Origin: UBA1783 sp964449115
Lineage (GTDB): Bacteria > Bacillota_I > Bacilli_A > Erysipelotrichales > Erysipelotrichaceae
DNA: 64,000 bases
Assembly (NCBI GenBank): GCA_964449115.1
Contig: CAYUXW010000008.1
Span: 1 to 64,000, forward strand
Direction: 5' to 3'
The translations under genes and the position numbers were made by a program. The notes under the pieces are model-generated. The model searched no databases. It was not told the DNA's origin and was given only the letters and a program-made list of their open reading frames with translations. Every line of letters starts with the position of its first letter. Positions within the stretch are counted from its first letter, which is position 1. Shown here in pieces: positions 1 through 8,277 of the stretch.

Positions 1-74
1 CCAAAAATAGTTTGAGAATCTGGCAATTTATCGATTAATGAAGAACTTGTAAAGACTAATTTATAAGTTTTCAT
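1..74 (-). CDS. csm4: Csm4, type III-A effector subunit (N-terminal fragment, cut by window edge)
   Basis: Reading leftwards from the ATG at 74, about 24 codons are visible, beginning MKTYKLVFTSSSLIDKLPDS and followed by QTIFG. This resembles the Csm4/Cas5-type RAMP start, where the first beta strand is followed by a 'sDTlFGAl' motif. The ATG overlaps the csm3 stop codon as ATGA, so the two are translationally coupled. In the Csm complex, Csm4 caps the crRNA 5' tag and contacts Cas10. The call rests on position after csm3 and a short match; the rest of the gene lies outside the window. Confidence 0.75.
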   Translation of the reverse strand, partial: MKTYKLVFTSSSLIDKLPDSQTIF

Positions 75-697
75 TTTTGTTCCTCAAAATCTTGATATTC
101 AATTTTTACCTTTCCATATCCACGTGAGCCACTTCCACCTAAATAGTTTAGCTCTAAATATTCTAATCCTTCTTTGATTAAATTCTTTAGTGTTTCTTCA
201 TTATCATCAACAAATACCATTAAATCTATAACTCCATCAAATTCAGTAGTTGCAGGAACTCTTTCTATCATTCTTGGATTTGCCGCTTTTCCTTTAATAG
301 GGTTAATTGAGTTTTCTGCTTTTATTTCAGTGAAAATTCCTTTTCCTAAGGTTTTTTCTAATCTTTCTTTAGAATCAGCAGATAAAACTGCATCTCTAAA
401 AATACAACGTGTTACTTTAATCTCATCATCCTCAGTAGGTTCAAAAAGTTTTTTAATATCATCCTTATCTTTTGGAAAAACTAATTTATCATTTTGATTA
501 ATTCCATTTCTATATAGAAATAATGATTTAATTTTTCCTTTGATAGAACTTCCTGGAATATAAGGCTCTTTGGTAAGAGCATTTTTTATTACTTCAGCAT
601 CTGCACCTCCGATATCAAAATTATCTGAAGATCCTCCAATATGCATTCCTGTTAATAAAATAATGTTGTAATTTAAGCGATAAATTTTTTTAAGCAT
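71..697 (-). CDS. csm3: Csm3, type III-A backbone RAMP subunit with target-RNA cleavage Asp
   Basis: This 208-residue Csm3/Cas7-family RAMP protein is close to the usual length. The N-terminal half carries HIGG (19-22), IGGAD (29-33) and PYIPGSSIKG (45-54), and the C-terminal half carries the glycine-rich loop GGSGSRGYG that binds crRNA. Asp33 sits at the position of the known catalytic aspartate of Csm3, which cuts target RNA at 6-nt intervals, so the subunit looks active. The start has a good AGGGG ribosome binding site. It lies 14 bp after csm2 and overlaps csm4 by 4 bp, in one operon with cas10. Confidence 0.95.
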   Translation of the reverse strand: MLKKIYRLNYNIILLTGMHIGGSSDNFDIGGADAEVIKNALTKEPYIPGSSIKGKIKSLFLYRNGINQNDKLVFPKDKDDIKKLFEPTEDDEIKVTRCIFRDAVLSADSKERLEKTLGKGIFTEIKAENSINPIKGKAANPRMIERVPATTEFDGVIDLMVFVDDNEETLKNLIKEGLEYLELNYLGGSGSRGYGKVKIEYQDFEEQK

Positions 698-711
698 TTT
701 GTTTCCCCTTT

Positions 712-1140
712 CTATCCCCTATATGCGCTTTTGTGAAAAGCAATTATAGCTGTAAATAAATCATTGAATAATTGTATATCTGCAGTTGTTTTAATTGTAT
801 TTTCATTAATATTTTCAACAACAAATTCATACAATCCTCTTAATTTGCTATCTCTTCCTGCGTTATAAGCAGCCATTGGTACTGCACTGAATAGTTTAAT
901 TTTTGCTTCATTAAAATTATCATTAGCACTACTTTCTTTACAAACTTGAAGAATTTTTCTTAATTGATGTGGTGGAATACGATTGAACTCTTCAGCTTTT
1001 TTATAAGCTATTCCATCAACAAGGTATATTTGTTCTTTATCCTTATAATGAGTAGTCAATGGTACACTTATCTTTTTAAAATAATTTGATGGTTTTTGAT
1101 AATTTTGATTTCTGTTTCCTCTTGCTTTGTATTGGCTCAT
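712..1140 (-). CDS. csm2: Csm2, type III-A small subunit
   Basis: The 142-residue protein has a basic, disordered N-terminus (about 25 residues) followed by an alpha-helical body. The block LRKILQVCKESS and a C-terminal helix ending in AFHKSAYRG are typical of Csm2. Csm2 subunits form the inner helical filament (Cas11-like) of the Csm effector and contact the target RNA. It lies directly downstream of cas10 (3-bp gap) and upstream of csm3, which is the usual cas10-csm2-csm3-csm4 order. Confidence 0.92.
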   Translation of the reverse strand: MSQYKARGNRNQNYQKPSNYFKKISVPLTTHYKDKEQIYLVDGIAYKKAEEFNRIPPHQLRKILQVCKESSANDNFNEAKIKLFSAVPMAAYNAGRDSKLRGLYEFVVENINENTIKTTADIQLFNDLFTAIIAFHKSAYRG

Positions 1141-1143
1141 ATT

Positions 1144-3441
1144 TTATACCTCCCTACTAATTAACATTGCAATTTTAATTTCTAATACTTTTTTCTTTAT
1201 TTGTTTGTCATTTCTAATTTCTAAAACATTTTCTTTCAATACTCTTTTCGTAGTTTCATCTTTGATATTTCTTTCGATTGAATACAACAATAATGGCATC
1301 GTTCTAATAAATTGATGATATGACTTTTCATCCATCACCCTTAGATGTTGATACAACATTCCCCTTGATAACTTATTTTGCTCTAATAGATTTTTGTAAA
1401 CTTCAGCTTTTTGTAAAACACTAGAATACTCTGAATATGATAATGTGTTATCTAATAATGAAATGCTATTTTTCCCCTTGTTATTTTTAGAATCTGAAAG
1501 CATTTCTTCAGCCTTTTCAATTCCAAATCTTATCGGTTCTTTTGGTTTTTGAATATAAATGCCTGTAGATAAAGTTATGTTCTCATTTAAAACAAACTCA
1601 GCAAATTTATTTCTTATTTCCAAAGCTAAATATAATATTCCCTTAACTGGACCAATTATAACCAAGTCATCTCCACCAGCATAATTGATATAAAACATTG
1701 TTTTATTATCAGCATATTTTTGAATGTTAGGGTTTAGTTTTTTTGATGTGTCTTTACAAATGTTAACTAACTTAATTCCGAAAAAGTTTTCTAACATTCT
1801 ACTTAATGTTAAATATTTTGAAATTGAACGAGTTCCCTTTTTTAATCCATAAGCAAATATTGCTCCTAAATTATCTACATCCATCTTTAGAATCCCCATC
1901 TTTTTATCACCTAGAGAATCTTCTATCATGTCATTACATATGCCTTCAAAATTTACTACATCCCCATTTTTTATTGGAACACTGTTAGCTAAATATTTAA
2001 CATTTCCCTCTTTACTACAATTTATTGATTCTTGATATTGATAATTCTCTGGGTTATCAGAATCTAACTTACACAACTTTATTGAATCGTTTCCAATTGT
2101 TAAAGTTGATTTATCCAACAAACTATCAAAGCTATAATAAATCAAGAAATTGTCATTTTTAGATAAAAATTCTGAAATGATTGTTATTTTTTTGCAAACA
2201 TCACACATCTTTTTTCCTATTTCAATCAAAGTTGTTTCACACATTGGACATTCAACTTTATTAGTGCTTGATGTAAAATAAAAATAATCATTTAAAAGTA
2301 AATTATGTTTTTTAAACTTTTCTTTTTCCAAATTAGCTTTCAGTTCAATTGCTCTATTGACCTTAAATTCTTCTAATTCAGTTTCATTACATTTAACAGT
2401 TGAATAAACAAATGATATTTCAGTTTTAAAAAGCTCATAAAGATTTTTACTTAATTTAATATATTTCTCTTTTATTATTTCCTCACAACCTTCTGTATAT
2501 GGTAGAAGAAGCAAAGCTCCACCACCAGTATTAAAAATAATATTAGCTTGTGTTAAAGAGAAAATATTTAAAAATGCATATGCTACATAATTGCAAATTA
2601 ATGAGACTAGAAAAGAGCGGCCTCTTAATGCTTTAGCAATTCCCTTTTTAGCTTCTCTTCCTTCAGTTACTTTGTAAATGAATTTTTGAATCCCAGAAAT
2701 ATCAAATTCTAACATACAGAACTCTTTTTCATTATTTGTGATTGCTAAACATCCTGCAATTGCTGATGTCAGTTTTAAGTGGTCAAATAAACTAACAAAT
2801 ACATTTCCGCCTTCATAAGTTGAACTAGGTATTGTTGAAGTATATTCTTGTAGTTTTGCATATAACACATCAAAGCCTCTTCTAGTTATGCTTTGACTAT
2901 AAGGATAACTTTCTTCTACATCTTCAACAAACTCTTTATATAACCTATCATATTCATCGCTAGCATCTTCAATGCTTTTAGTTTGATAATTTACAGTTGG
3001 ATTAGACAAATCGCTCAATTTACACAAATCAAAAATAGTATTTTCTTTTTGTTTGCCAAAATCAACTTCATAGAAAATAGAATTCATCCTTTTAGTAATA
3101 AAATGCCCTTTACTATTGTTTGCTTCTAAGTCAAAATCCTCATCTCTTCTATCAATTTTTGATGCAATAATGTCAGCATTTTTTAAGATTTGAAGCAATT
3201 TATTGTCTTCATTTTTATGGTGCGAACTTGTCACCCTTTCGAATTCATTTTCCAAACTCAAAATATCCATAAAAAATCTTGAAGTATAACCACTATGTAA
3301 ATGTGTATAATGATTATCTCTGGTTGGAACTGGAAACAATTCTTTTTCATTTAAATCTGATTTCACTACGGTTCTTTGTCCGAATTTACCTATATCATGT
3401 AACAAACCAGCAAATGAAGCCTCTAAAACTTTATCAACCAT
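1144..3441 (-). CDS. cas10: Cas10/Csm1, type III-A signature protein with HD nuclease and cyclase domains
   Basis: The domains, numbered from an upstream ATG at 3459, are: HD nuclease motif GLLHDIGKFG (H21, D22); a first Palm-like region with TGGGALLLLP near 311-320; a four-cysteine zinc site (C404, C407, C419, C422); and the second Palm domain with GGDD at 595-598. Both the ssDNase and the cyclic oligoadenylate synthase centres look intact. I place the start at the ATG at 3441 because GAGGTGG sits 5 nt before it. The ATG at 3459 would put that ribosome site inside the gene and has no good site of its own. The gene overlaps the CARF-HEPN gene by 8 bp. An intact GGDD fits with the adjacent cyclic-oligoadenylate-dependent RNase. 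Confidence 0.95.
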   Translation of the reverse strand: MVDKVLEASFAGLLHDIGKFGQRTVVKSDLNEKELFPVPTRDNHYTHLHSGYTSRFFMDILSLENEFERVTSSHHKNEDNKLLQILKNADIIASKIDRRDEDFDLEANNSKGHFITKRMNSIFYEVDFGKQKENTIFDLCKLSDLSNPTVNYQTKSIEDASDEYDRLYKEFVEDVEESYPYSQSITRRGFDVLYAKLQEYTSTIPSSTYEGGNVFVSLFDHLKLTSAIAGCLAITNNEKEFCMLEFDISGIQKFIYKVTEGREAKKGIAKALRGRSFLVSLICNYVAYAFLNIFSLTQANIIFNTGGGALLLLPYTEGCEEIIKEKYIKLSKNLYELFKTEISFVYSTVKCNETELEEFKVNRAIELKANLEKEKFKKHNLLLNDYFYFTSSTNKVECPMCETTLIEIGKKMCDVCKKITIISEFLSKNDNFLIYYSFDSLLDKSTLTIGNDSIKLCKLDSDNPENYQYQESINCSKEGNVKYLANSVPIKNGDVVNFEGICNDMIEDSLGDKKMGILKMDVDNLGAIFAYGLKKGTRSISKYLTLSRMLENFFGIKLVNICKDTSKKLNPNIQKYADNKTMFYINYAGGDDLVIIGPVKGILYLALEIRNKFAEFVLNENITLSTGIYIQKPKEPIRFGIEKAEEMLSDSKNNKGKNSISLLDNTLSYSEYSSVLQKAEVYKNLLEQNKLSRGMLYQHLRVMDEKSYHQFIRTMPLLLYSIERNIKDETTKRVLKENVLEIRNDKQIKKKVLEIKIAMLISREV

Positions 3442-4627
3442 TTTTACCACCTCTTTCATGAATAACCTTAATTACTTTTAGCATCGACTCGTTAAGACTG
3501 TTGGCTTTGTTAATTTCCACTGCTTGACCATGATTAACTTTATTTCTTACTTCAGAATAAAAACTGTTTATTGTCAAAGCATTGTTTTGCACTATATTTT
3601 TTATATCAATATCTATTTCAATATGCTGATCAAATCCTACTATATTATTATCATTTCTACTATTATTTAAATTTAAATACGCTATTCCATACATTATTCT
3701 TTGAGATAGCAAATAATTATCTTCCTTGTTATTAGCAACTACTCTATCCTTAACACAACAATTAATTATTTCATTTCTAAATAGCTGATCAATAAAAGTT
3801 ATTGCTGCCTGTGTTCTACGATGCGAAATAAATAATTCTATTAGTTTTATAGACTTATAACAATCATTTTTCTCATCTTCAATAACTTTAAATTTTTCAT
3901 AAATACTTCTAACAAAAGGTTTAATTATTACATATTCTATTTTCTCATCCCTTATTATACTTTTACATGAGTCACATATATTTTTACAACTTTTAAGTGA
4001 ACCTTCTAAATCAGATGTTTCCATCTTTAAATTCATTGAAGACATATTATTAATTAAATTAAATAATTTTTGATCTTTGGTTTTTAACTTGTCTATTACA
4101 TTTATATCAATAAATAACGTGTTTTCAAACAACGATAGAGCTTCACCAAGTTCTTGTTTTCTGTAATCGCTGACAAAGTCTTCTAATGTTGATTCTTCAC
4201 CATTTTTTTCAAGTTTACCATAATAAATATGTTTAATATTTACTCCTTTACTCTTTTCAATATATCTCAACATAAATAGAAACTTAATTGTCATATTTCT
4301 AAATGAGTGAGTTATATCTATAACTACAGATTCACTTTGAATCTGATCCTTTAATATCTCTACAAACTTTTCAGAAGATATATTTTGATCTATAATTTTT
4401 TTTTGAAACTTAATGTCATATTTTTTCACCATTTCTTTAAAATCAGAACCATATTTTTCCCATGACTCCTTAGTGAAAAAAACAAACAATCTATTTATTT
4501 GATTTTCATGTTTTTTAAGAACAAACTCTTGAACAAATCTAGTAAAAAAGAGGTCATTTTCATAAGAAAAGGCAACTTGCTTATAACCTTCCTTTCCTCC
4601 AATTCCCAAAAAAGAAAAATAATCCAT
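3434..4627 (-). CDS. CARF-HEPN ancillary RNase (Csx1/Csm6-type) of the type III system
   Basis: The 397-residue protein begins with a Rossmann-like CARF domain. It contains the ligand loop VVIDITHSFRN (101-111), a variant of the DxTHG motif of the TM1812/Csx1 families. The C-terminus carries the HEPN RNase motif R361-x4-H366 (RNKVNH). Proteins of this type are activated by cyclic oligoadenylate from Cas10 and cut RNA non-specifically. It is first in the operon, overlapping cas10, with AAAGGAG before the ATG. An extended -10 (TGCTAAAAT) lies about 40 bp upstream at 4669-4677. Whether it is best named Csx1 or Csm6 needs a profile search; the CARF-HEPN layout itself is clear. Confidence 0.85.
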   Translation of the reverse strand: MDYFSFLGIGGKEGYKQVAFSYENDLFFTRFVQEFVLKKHENQINRLFVFFTKESWEKYGSDFKEMVKKYDIKFQKKIIDQNISSEKFVEILKDQIQSESVVIDITHSFRNMTIKFLFMLRYIEKSKGVNIKHIYYGKLEKNGEESTLEDFVSDYRKQELGEALSLFENTLFIDINVIDKLKTKDQKLFNLINNMSSMNLKMETSDLEGSLKSCKNICDSCKSIIRDEKIEYVIIKPFVRSIYEKFKVIEDEKNDCYKSIKLIELFISHRRTQAAITFIDQLFRNEIINCCVKDRVVANNKEDNYLLSQRIMYGIAYLNLNNSRNDNNIVGFDQHIEIDIDIKNIVQNNALTINSFYSEVRNKVNHGQAVEINKANSLNESMLKVIKVIHERGGKNG

Positions 4628-4817
4628 TATATATTCTCCTTTCTTTCTAATTCTATTAACTTATAATAATTTTAGCATATTTTCTTTATAATTAACTAAT
4701 TGTTTTTAGTAATATGGATTTAATATATAGTTTCAATAAAAATATCCTTATAGATTTTTAACTTGATAATTGTACCTTTTCACACTTTTTTCTAATATTA
4801 GCGATTTACAATTTAGG

Positions 4818-5156
4818 TTAATACTTTTCTTTAAACTCAAATAATATATTATGTAAATATATATCAAGATATCTAATAGCAATTTCCCTTACTTTAGGTG
4901 GGATACCATAATAAGATTCAGCAACACTTCATGTTATGGCCGCAAGAGTATCACTATATCTATCAAGCGATATAGCATTTCTAATGGTATCTTCAAAACT
5001 TAAGTCACTTTCCATTATCGCCTTAACAATAGCTAAAGTCATTACATAATCATCTGTAACAAAACAATCATCAGTAAATCATTCAAAATCTTTTGTTTTA
5101 ATATTGTCCCATTCAAAACGAGAACCAACAATATCACCTATTATTGTGCCTAACAT
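4818..5156 (-). pseudogene. Decayed ADP-ribosylglycohydrolase (DraG-like) gene
   Basis: A single reading frame of 113 codons starts MLGTIIGDIVGSRFEW and includes FTDDCFVTDD, the N-terminal and metal-binding motifs of ADP-ribosylglycohydrolases. It then jumps straight to the family's C-terminus (FEDTIRNAISL, SDTLAAIT, SVAESYYGIP). The family is about 250 residues or more, so the middle has been deleted in frame. Two UGA codons interrupt it, at 5079-5081 (usually Leu/Phe) and 4929-4931 (usually Gly). The affected residues differ, so a recoded UGA does not explain both. These enzymes remove ADP-ribose from proteins or nucleic acids. The stretch 4628-4817 upstream of the type III operon holds nothing else recognisable. 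Confidence 0.85.
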
Positions 5157-5176
5157 TTAAGCACTCCCTTTCATTT

Positions 5177-5233
5177 ATTCCTATAACAATATTATACAGT
5201 TTAGTTAAAACTTGGATTGGTCAAATTTTTGGA
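5177..5233 (-). promoter_or_regulatory. Promoter with unusual -35 and upstream element, copy 1
   Basis: On the minus strand GTCCAAA, then 7 nt, CCAATCC, then exactly 17 nt, then TATAAT precedes the broken ADP-ribosylglycohydrolase gene. The CCAATCC box occupies the -35 position but is not TTGACA-like. The same arrangement with the same spacings recurs upstream of the next gene, at 6183-6224. The TATAAT is at about 5192-5197. Confidence 0.55.
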
Positions 5234-5245
5234 CTCTAAATTTTG

Positions 5246-6115
5246 TTATAAGGAAGATTTATAATCCTTGAATTTCATAGCATATGGATCGCCAATATAA
5301 ATATCATTTATTTTTCTATCATCATCAAAAGAAATAATCATTGACATGCCTACTTTTTCGTTATTAGGTTTGGATTGTTCTATAATAAGGCCTATTTCTC
5401 CATCTGGTTGTGGCATTATTAACCTTTTCTTATTATGATCTACATCATCACCAGGAAATATAATTCCTGAAATAGTAAGTATATACCAGCTACCAACAAA
5501 TTCAATTAAAAAATAATCAATTGTATCATCCTTTATAAGTTCAAACTTTTCATTATAGTATTCCAAAACTTCTTCTTTTCCTCTATAACGATTTCCACTA
5601 TAGAGCGAAAACCACTTAACATCATCTGATAAAAATGGTTCTAATATCGAAATATCCTTAGTTTCATAACTTGTTCCTAATAAGTTTATGACATATTCAA
5701 TATATTCCTTTGAATCTGTATCTGGAATATCACTAATATTAATATTTTGAAAACCTTCAAAATTAACTAAGTAACCCTCAGGGTCATTTTCAATTAATAT
5801 TTCATTTTTAAATCTTTGATGATTTACAGCACCCAATCCTATTGAGGCATATAAAGGTATGGCATTAAATCTTCTAGCAAGTCTAAACATATTAAATTTG
5901 CTTGTAATAGCTATATTGGGCTGTTTTCTAACTTCATTTACTTCTACTAGAATTCCATAAAGTTTTCCATCTTTAGAAGCTACAACATTTGGATATACTA
6001 TTAATCCATTATTAACACCTTCAATTTTATATCCTTCTTTTTGTAAATACTTAATTATTATATCTATAACACAATTTAGCATAGATTGCTTAGACATCAA
6101 TTCATTATCTTTCAT
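5246..6115 (-). CDS. Two-domain protein: nuclease-like N-terminus plus NTF2/SnoaL-like C-terminus
   Basis: I do not recognise this 289-residue protein as a named family. Residues about 15-110 (YPNVVASKDGKLYGILVEVNE, then IAITSKF, then FNAIPLYASIGLG) look like a PD-(D/E)xK nuclease-like core: a 'D-hairpin-VEV' pattern followed by a helix and strand. No clear lysine completes the ExK motif, so it may be inactive. Residues about 135-290 (TSYETKDISILEPFLSDDV, YRGKEEVLEYYNEKF, then a SWYILTISG strand) resemble an NTF2/SnoaL-like small-ligand barrel. GGAGG precedes the ATG. It sits between two defence loci and shares a distinctive promoter with the neighbouring pseudogene. Function is unknown. Confidence 0.6.
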   Translation of the reverse strand: MKDNELMSKQSMLNCVIDIIIKYLQKEGYKIEGVNNGLIVYPNVVASKDGKLYGILVEVNEVRKQPNIAITSKFNMFRLARRFNAIPLYASIGLGAVNHQRFKNEILIENDPEGYLVNFEGFQNINISDIPDTDSKEYIEYVINLLGTSYETKDISILEPFLSDDVKWFSLYSGNRYRGKEEVLEYYNEKFELIKDDTIDYFLIEFVGSWYILTISGIIFPGDDVDHNKKRLIMPQPDGEIGLIIEQSKPNNEKVGMSMIISFDDDRKINDIYIGDPYAMKFKDYKSSL

Positions 6116-6182
6116 AATCTACCTCCATATTACTTAATTTTTTATCCTTAACAAATAAATACATTTTTATATATAATATTAT

Positions 6183-6224
6183 TATATACAACAAGCAGTG
6201 ACTGGATTGGGAATATATTTGGAC
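6183..6224 (-). promoter_or_regulatory. Promoter with unusual -35 and upstream element, copy 2
   Basis: Minus-strand GTCCAAA, 7 nt, CCAATCC, 17 nt, TATAAT. The spacing is identical to the copy at 5177-5233. It drives the two-domain gene whose start is at 6115. The paired boxes suggest a dedicated activator or alternative sigma factor shared by the two genes. Confidence 0.55.
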
Positions 6225-6233
6225 ATAAAAAAT

Positions 6234-6256
6234 AAAGGATCGCTTTATGATCCTTT
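6234..6256 (-). terminator. Intrinsic terminator after the nuclease-helicase gene
   Basis: A perfect 8-bp stem AAAGGATC/GATCCTTT with a 7-nt loop is followed on the minus strand by a T-rich run (TTATTTTTTATG). It lies just past the stop at 6261. Confidence 0.8.
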
Positions 6257-6260
6257 CCTG

Positions 6261-8147
6261 TTATTCAATTTTTATTTTAGTTATTTTAGATATATAATCT
6301 AAAAGTCCTTTATCCTCACAATATAAATAACATCCTTTTTGACCTCTGGACATTAATGTTTTATAAGTGTTTTTTATTATTTTATCTGCCAGTTCATAAT
6401 TTTTTGTCTTTTTTATGCCCCATAAAGATCTGTCCGTTTTTGCCCTTTTGGTATAATCAGTGATAACTTTATTATCTTTAAAAATCAGATCTTTACCTAT
6501 TATTATCCCGCAATAATCAAATTCCAAACCTTGGGCTGTATGGATACAACCTACTTGATCAAAAGAGTCTGCATCAATAGCCCAAGTTTTAGTATTATTG
6601 AAGTTCCATTTAGCTTTAAAATCATTTTCTAAAACAATATCATATAAATCTGGATCATTGTTATTCTTTGTTATCCAATCATAACAATATCCAGCAATCA
6701 TACGAGCTTTATTGTTTGCGTTCTTTTTCCTTAGCTCTTCCCTCATTTTAGTTGGATTATCAAACAATTTTAAATCATAATCAAAATCAAAATCTATATT
6801 AGCTGTTTTTCTTATTGATAAAAGATTATCCAAAAAGGCCAAATAACCATCAGAACCATTACATCTAAACTGTGAAACCAAATTATAGTCTTCACCATGA
6901 AAAACTTTTGAACCTTCCTCTTCTGCAAACTTCTTGACCAATTCAACAGAACCTATATCATCTGTTGTAACTATTTGATCTTCATCAATAAAAAACACTG
7001 AAACTTTTGAAGCATGTATAATCTCCTTAATTTGGTTTTCTCCATAATTTTTAAACATTCCACTCTTTTCATTTAATCTATGTGCTTCATCTACTATCAG
7101 ACAGTCAAAATAATTATTGGGAACATTTACAAATGAACCCGAACCCTTAAATAAATATTTTATATAATTTAGCTTAAATCTTCCTCTTTTTAACTTCTCA
7201 AAAAACACATGTCTTGGAGCGGCGTTTTTCGTTATATAATTCACCGCATATCCTTTGTTAATCAAATTACTTAGCAGTTGTATAGCTACTACTGTTTTGC
7301 CTGTGCCAGGTCCACCTTCAATAATAACTGTATATTTTTTATTTTCATTACCTATTTCATTTGACTCTTTCAATGATTTTTCAACAAGCATTCTAACAGT
7401 TTCATAAGCTACCTTTTGTTCATCTATCATATTGAATTCATCATTACCTCTAAGCATAGATGAAATAGCATCTTGTAATGCCTTTGCCGGTTTTAATTTG
7501 CCAAACTCTATCTTCATCAACAAATCAATATTATCTTTTTTCTTAATATAACTTTTAATGAAATTCCTCAGCTTCTTTGTATCTTCCTCTAAAAACAGAG
7601 GAGCACATTTAATAGCCTCTTTATAAAAGTCGTTATCAATATTATTTCTATTTATTTCTTTATAATTATGAAGATAAGCACAAGGAATTAAAGAAATATC
7701 ATTTTTGTGTACATCTTCATTAAAATTTTCTATTACCTTTGCATAAGAATAGGCTTGATAACTAGGATGACTAACCAATCTATTTCCTCCACCAACATAA
7801 GTTTCAACAACATCAGGACTATTAGTGACAGAACTATTTTCCCATTGCTTCAATTCGACAACTACAATATTGTTGTTATTGTTTTCATCAATTCCAGCAA
7901 TAAGAAAATCCACTCTCTTTTCAGTAAGTGGTATTTTATACTCAATTGCTATTTGGCATTCATCACTAATTTCAGAATCATCTATCGCATTTCTCATAAA
8001 ATTCAGTGAATTTGCCCATGAACGATACTCCCTATCATTACCATAATTGAAATTAATCTTTGCAAACTCACTTGCAATCTTTCTAGCAATGACTCCGTCT
8101 CTTACATCATCCACAAATCCTTTTTTGTTGTTTTTATATATAATCAT
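6261..8147 (-). CDS. PD-(D/E)xK nuclease fused to DUF2075/Schlafen-type helicase
   Basis: The N-terminal ~200 residues carry a PD-(D/E)xK nuclease signature: RVDFLIAG (Asp80) followed by VVVELK (Glu98-x-Lys100). The rest is a superfamily-1-like P-loop helicase of the DUF2075 type. Walker A is GGPGTGKT (278-285), Walker B is DEAHR (353-357), FIDEDQ follows, and HTAQGLEFDYCG lies near the C-terminus. Such fusions are found in mobile and defence contexts; this one is a stand-alone gene beside a CRISPR array. AGAGG precedes the ATG. A specific antiviral role is inference from location only. Confidence 0.8.
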   Translation of the reverse strand: MIIYKNNKKGFVDDVRDGVIARKIASEFAKINFNYGNDREYRSWANSLNFMRNAIDDSEISDECQIAIEYKIPLTEKRVDFLIAGIDENNNNNIVVVELKQWENSSVTNSPDVVETYVGGGNRLVSHPSYQAYSYAKVIENFNEDVHKNDISLIPCAYLHNYKEINRNNIDNDFYKEAIKCAPLFLEEDTKKLRNFIKSYIKKKDNIDLLMKIEFGKLKPAKALQDAISSMLRGNDEFNMIDEQKVAYETVRMLVEKSLKESNEIGNENKKYTVIIEGGPGTGKTVVAIQLLSNLINKGYAVNYITKNAAPRHVFFEKLKRGRFKLNYIKYLFKGSGSFVNVPNNYFDCLIVDEAHRLNEKSGMFKNYGENQIKEIIHASKVSVFFIDEDQIVTTDDIGSVELVKKFAEEEGSKVFHGEDYNLVSQFRCNGSDGYLAFLDNLLSIRKTANIDFDFDYDLKLFDNPTKMREELRKKNANNKARMIAGYCYDWITKNNNDPDLYDIVLENDFKAKWNFNNTKTWAIDADSFDQVGCIHTAQGLEFDYCGIIIGKDLIFKDNKVITDYTKRAKTDRSLWGIKKTKNYELADKIIKNTYKTLMSRGQKGCYLYCEDKGLLDYISKITKIKIE

Positions 8148-8277
8148 ATTAATTCCTCTTTCGATAATTCTACTACACTATTAATATAGTTGCCAAGAAA
8201 AGCAAGCTTAATTATTATTTAGCTTAATTAACACACAACAAAAAATTGAATTTCCAGTCTTTTCATTCACTTAAATT

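Noticed and set aside
4818..5156. Alternative genetic code (UGA as Trp or Gly)
   Set aside because: In-frame UGAs replace Leu/Phe, Gly and Arg at different conserved positions in two genes, while many other genes end at UGA normally and use UGG for Trp.
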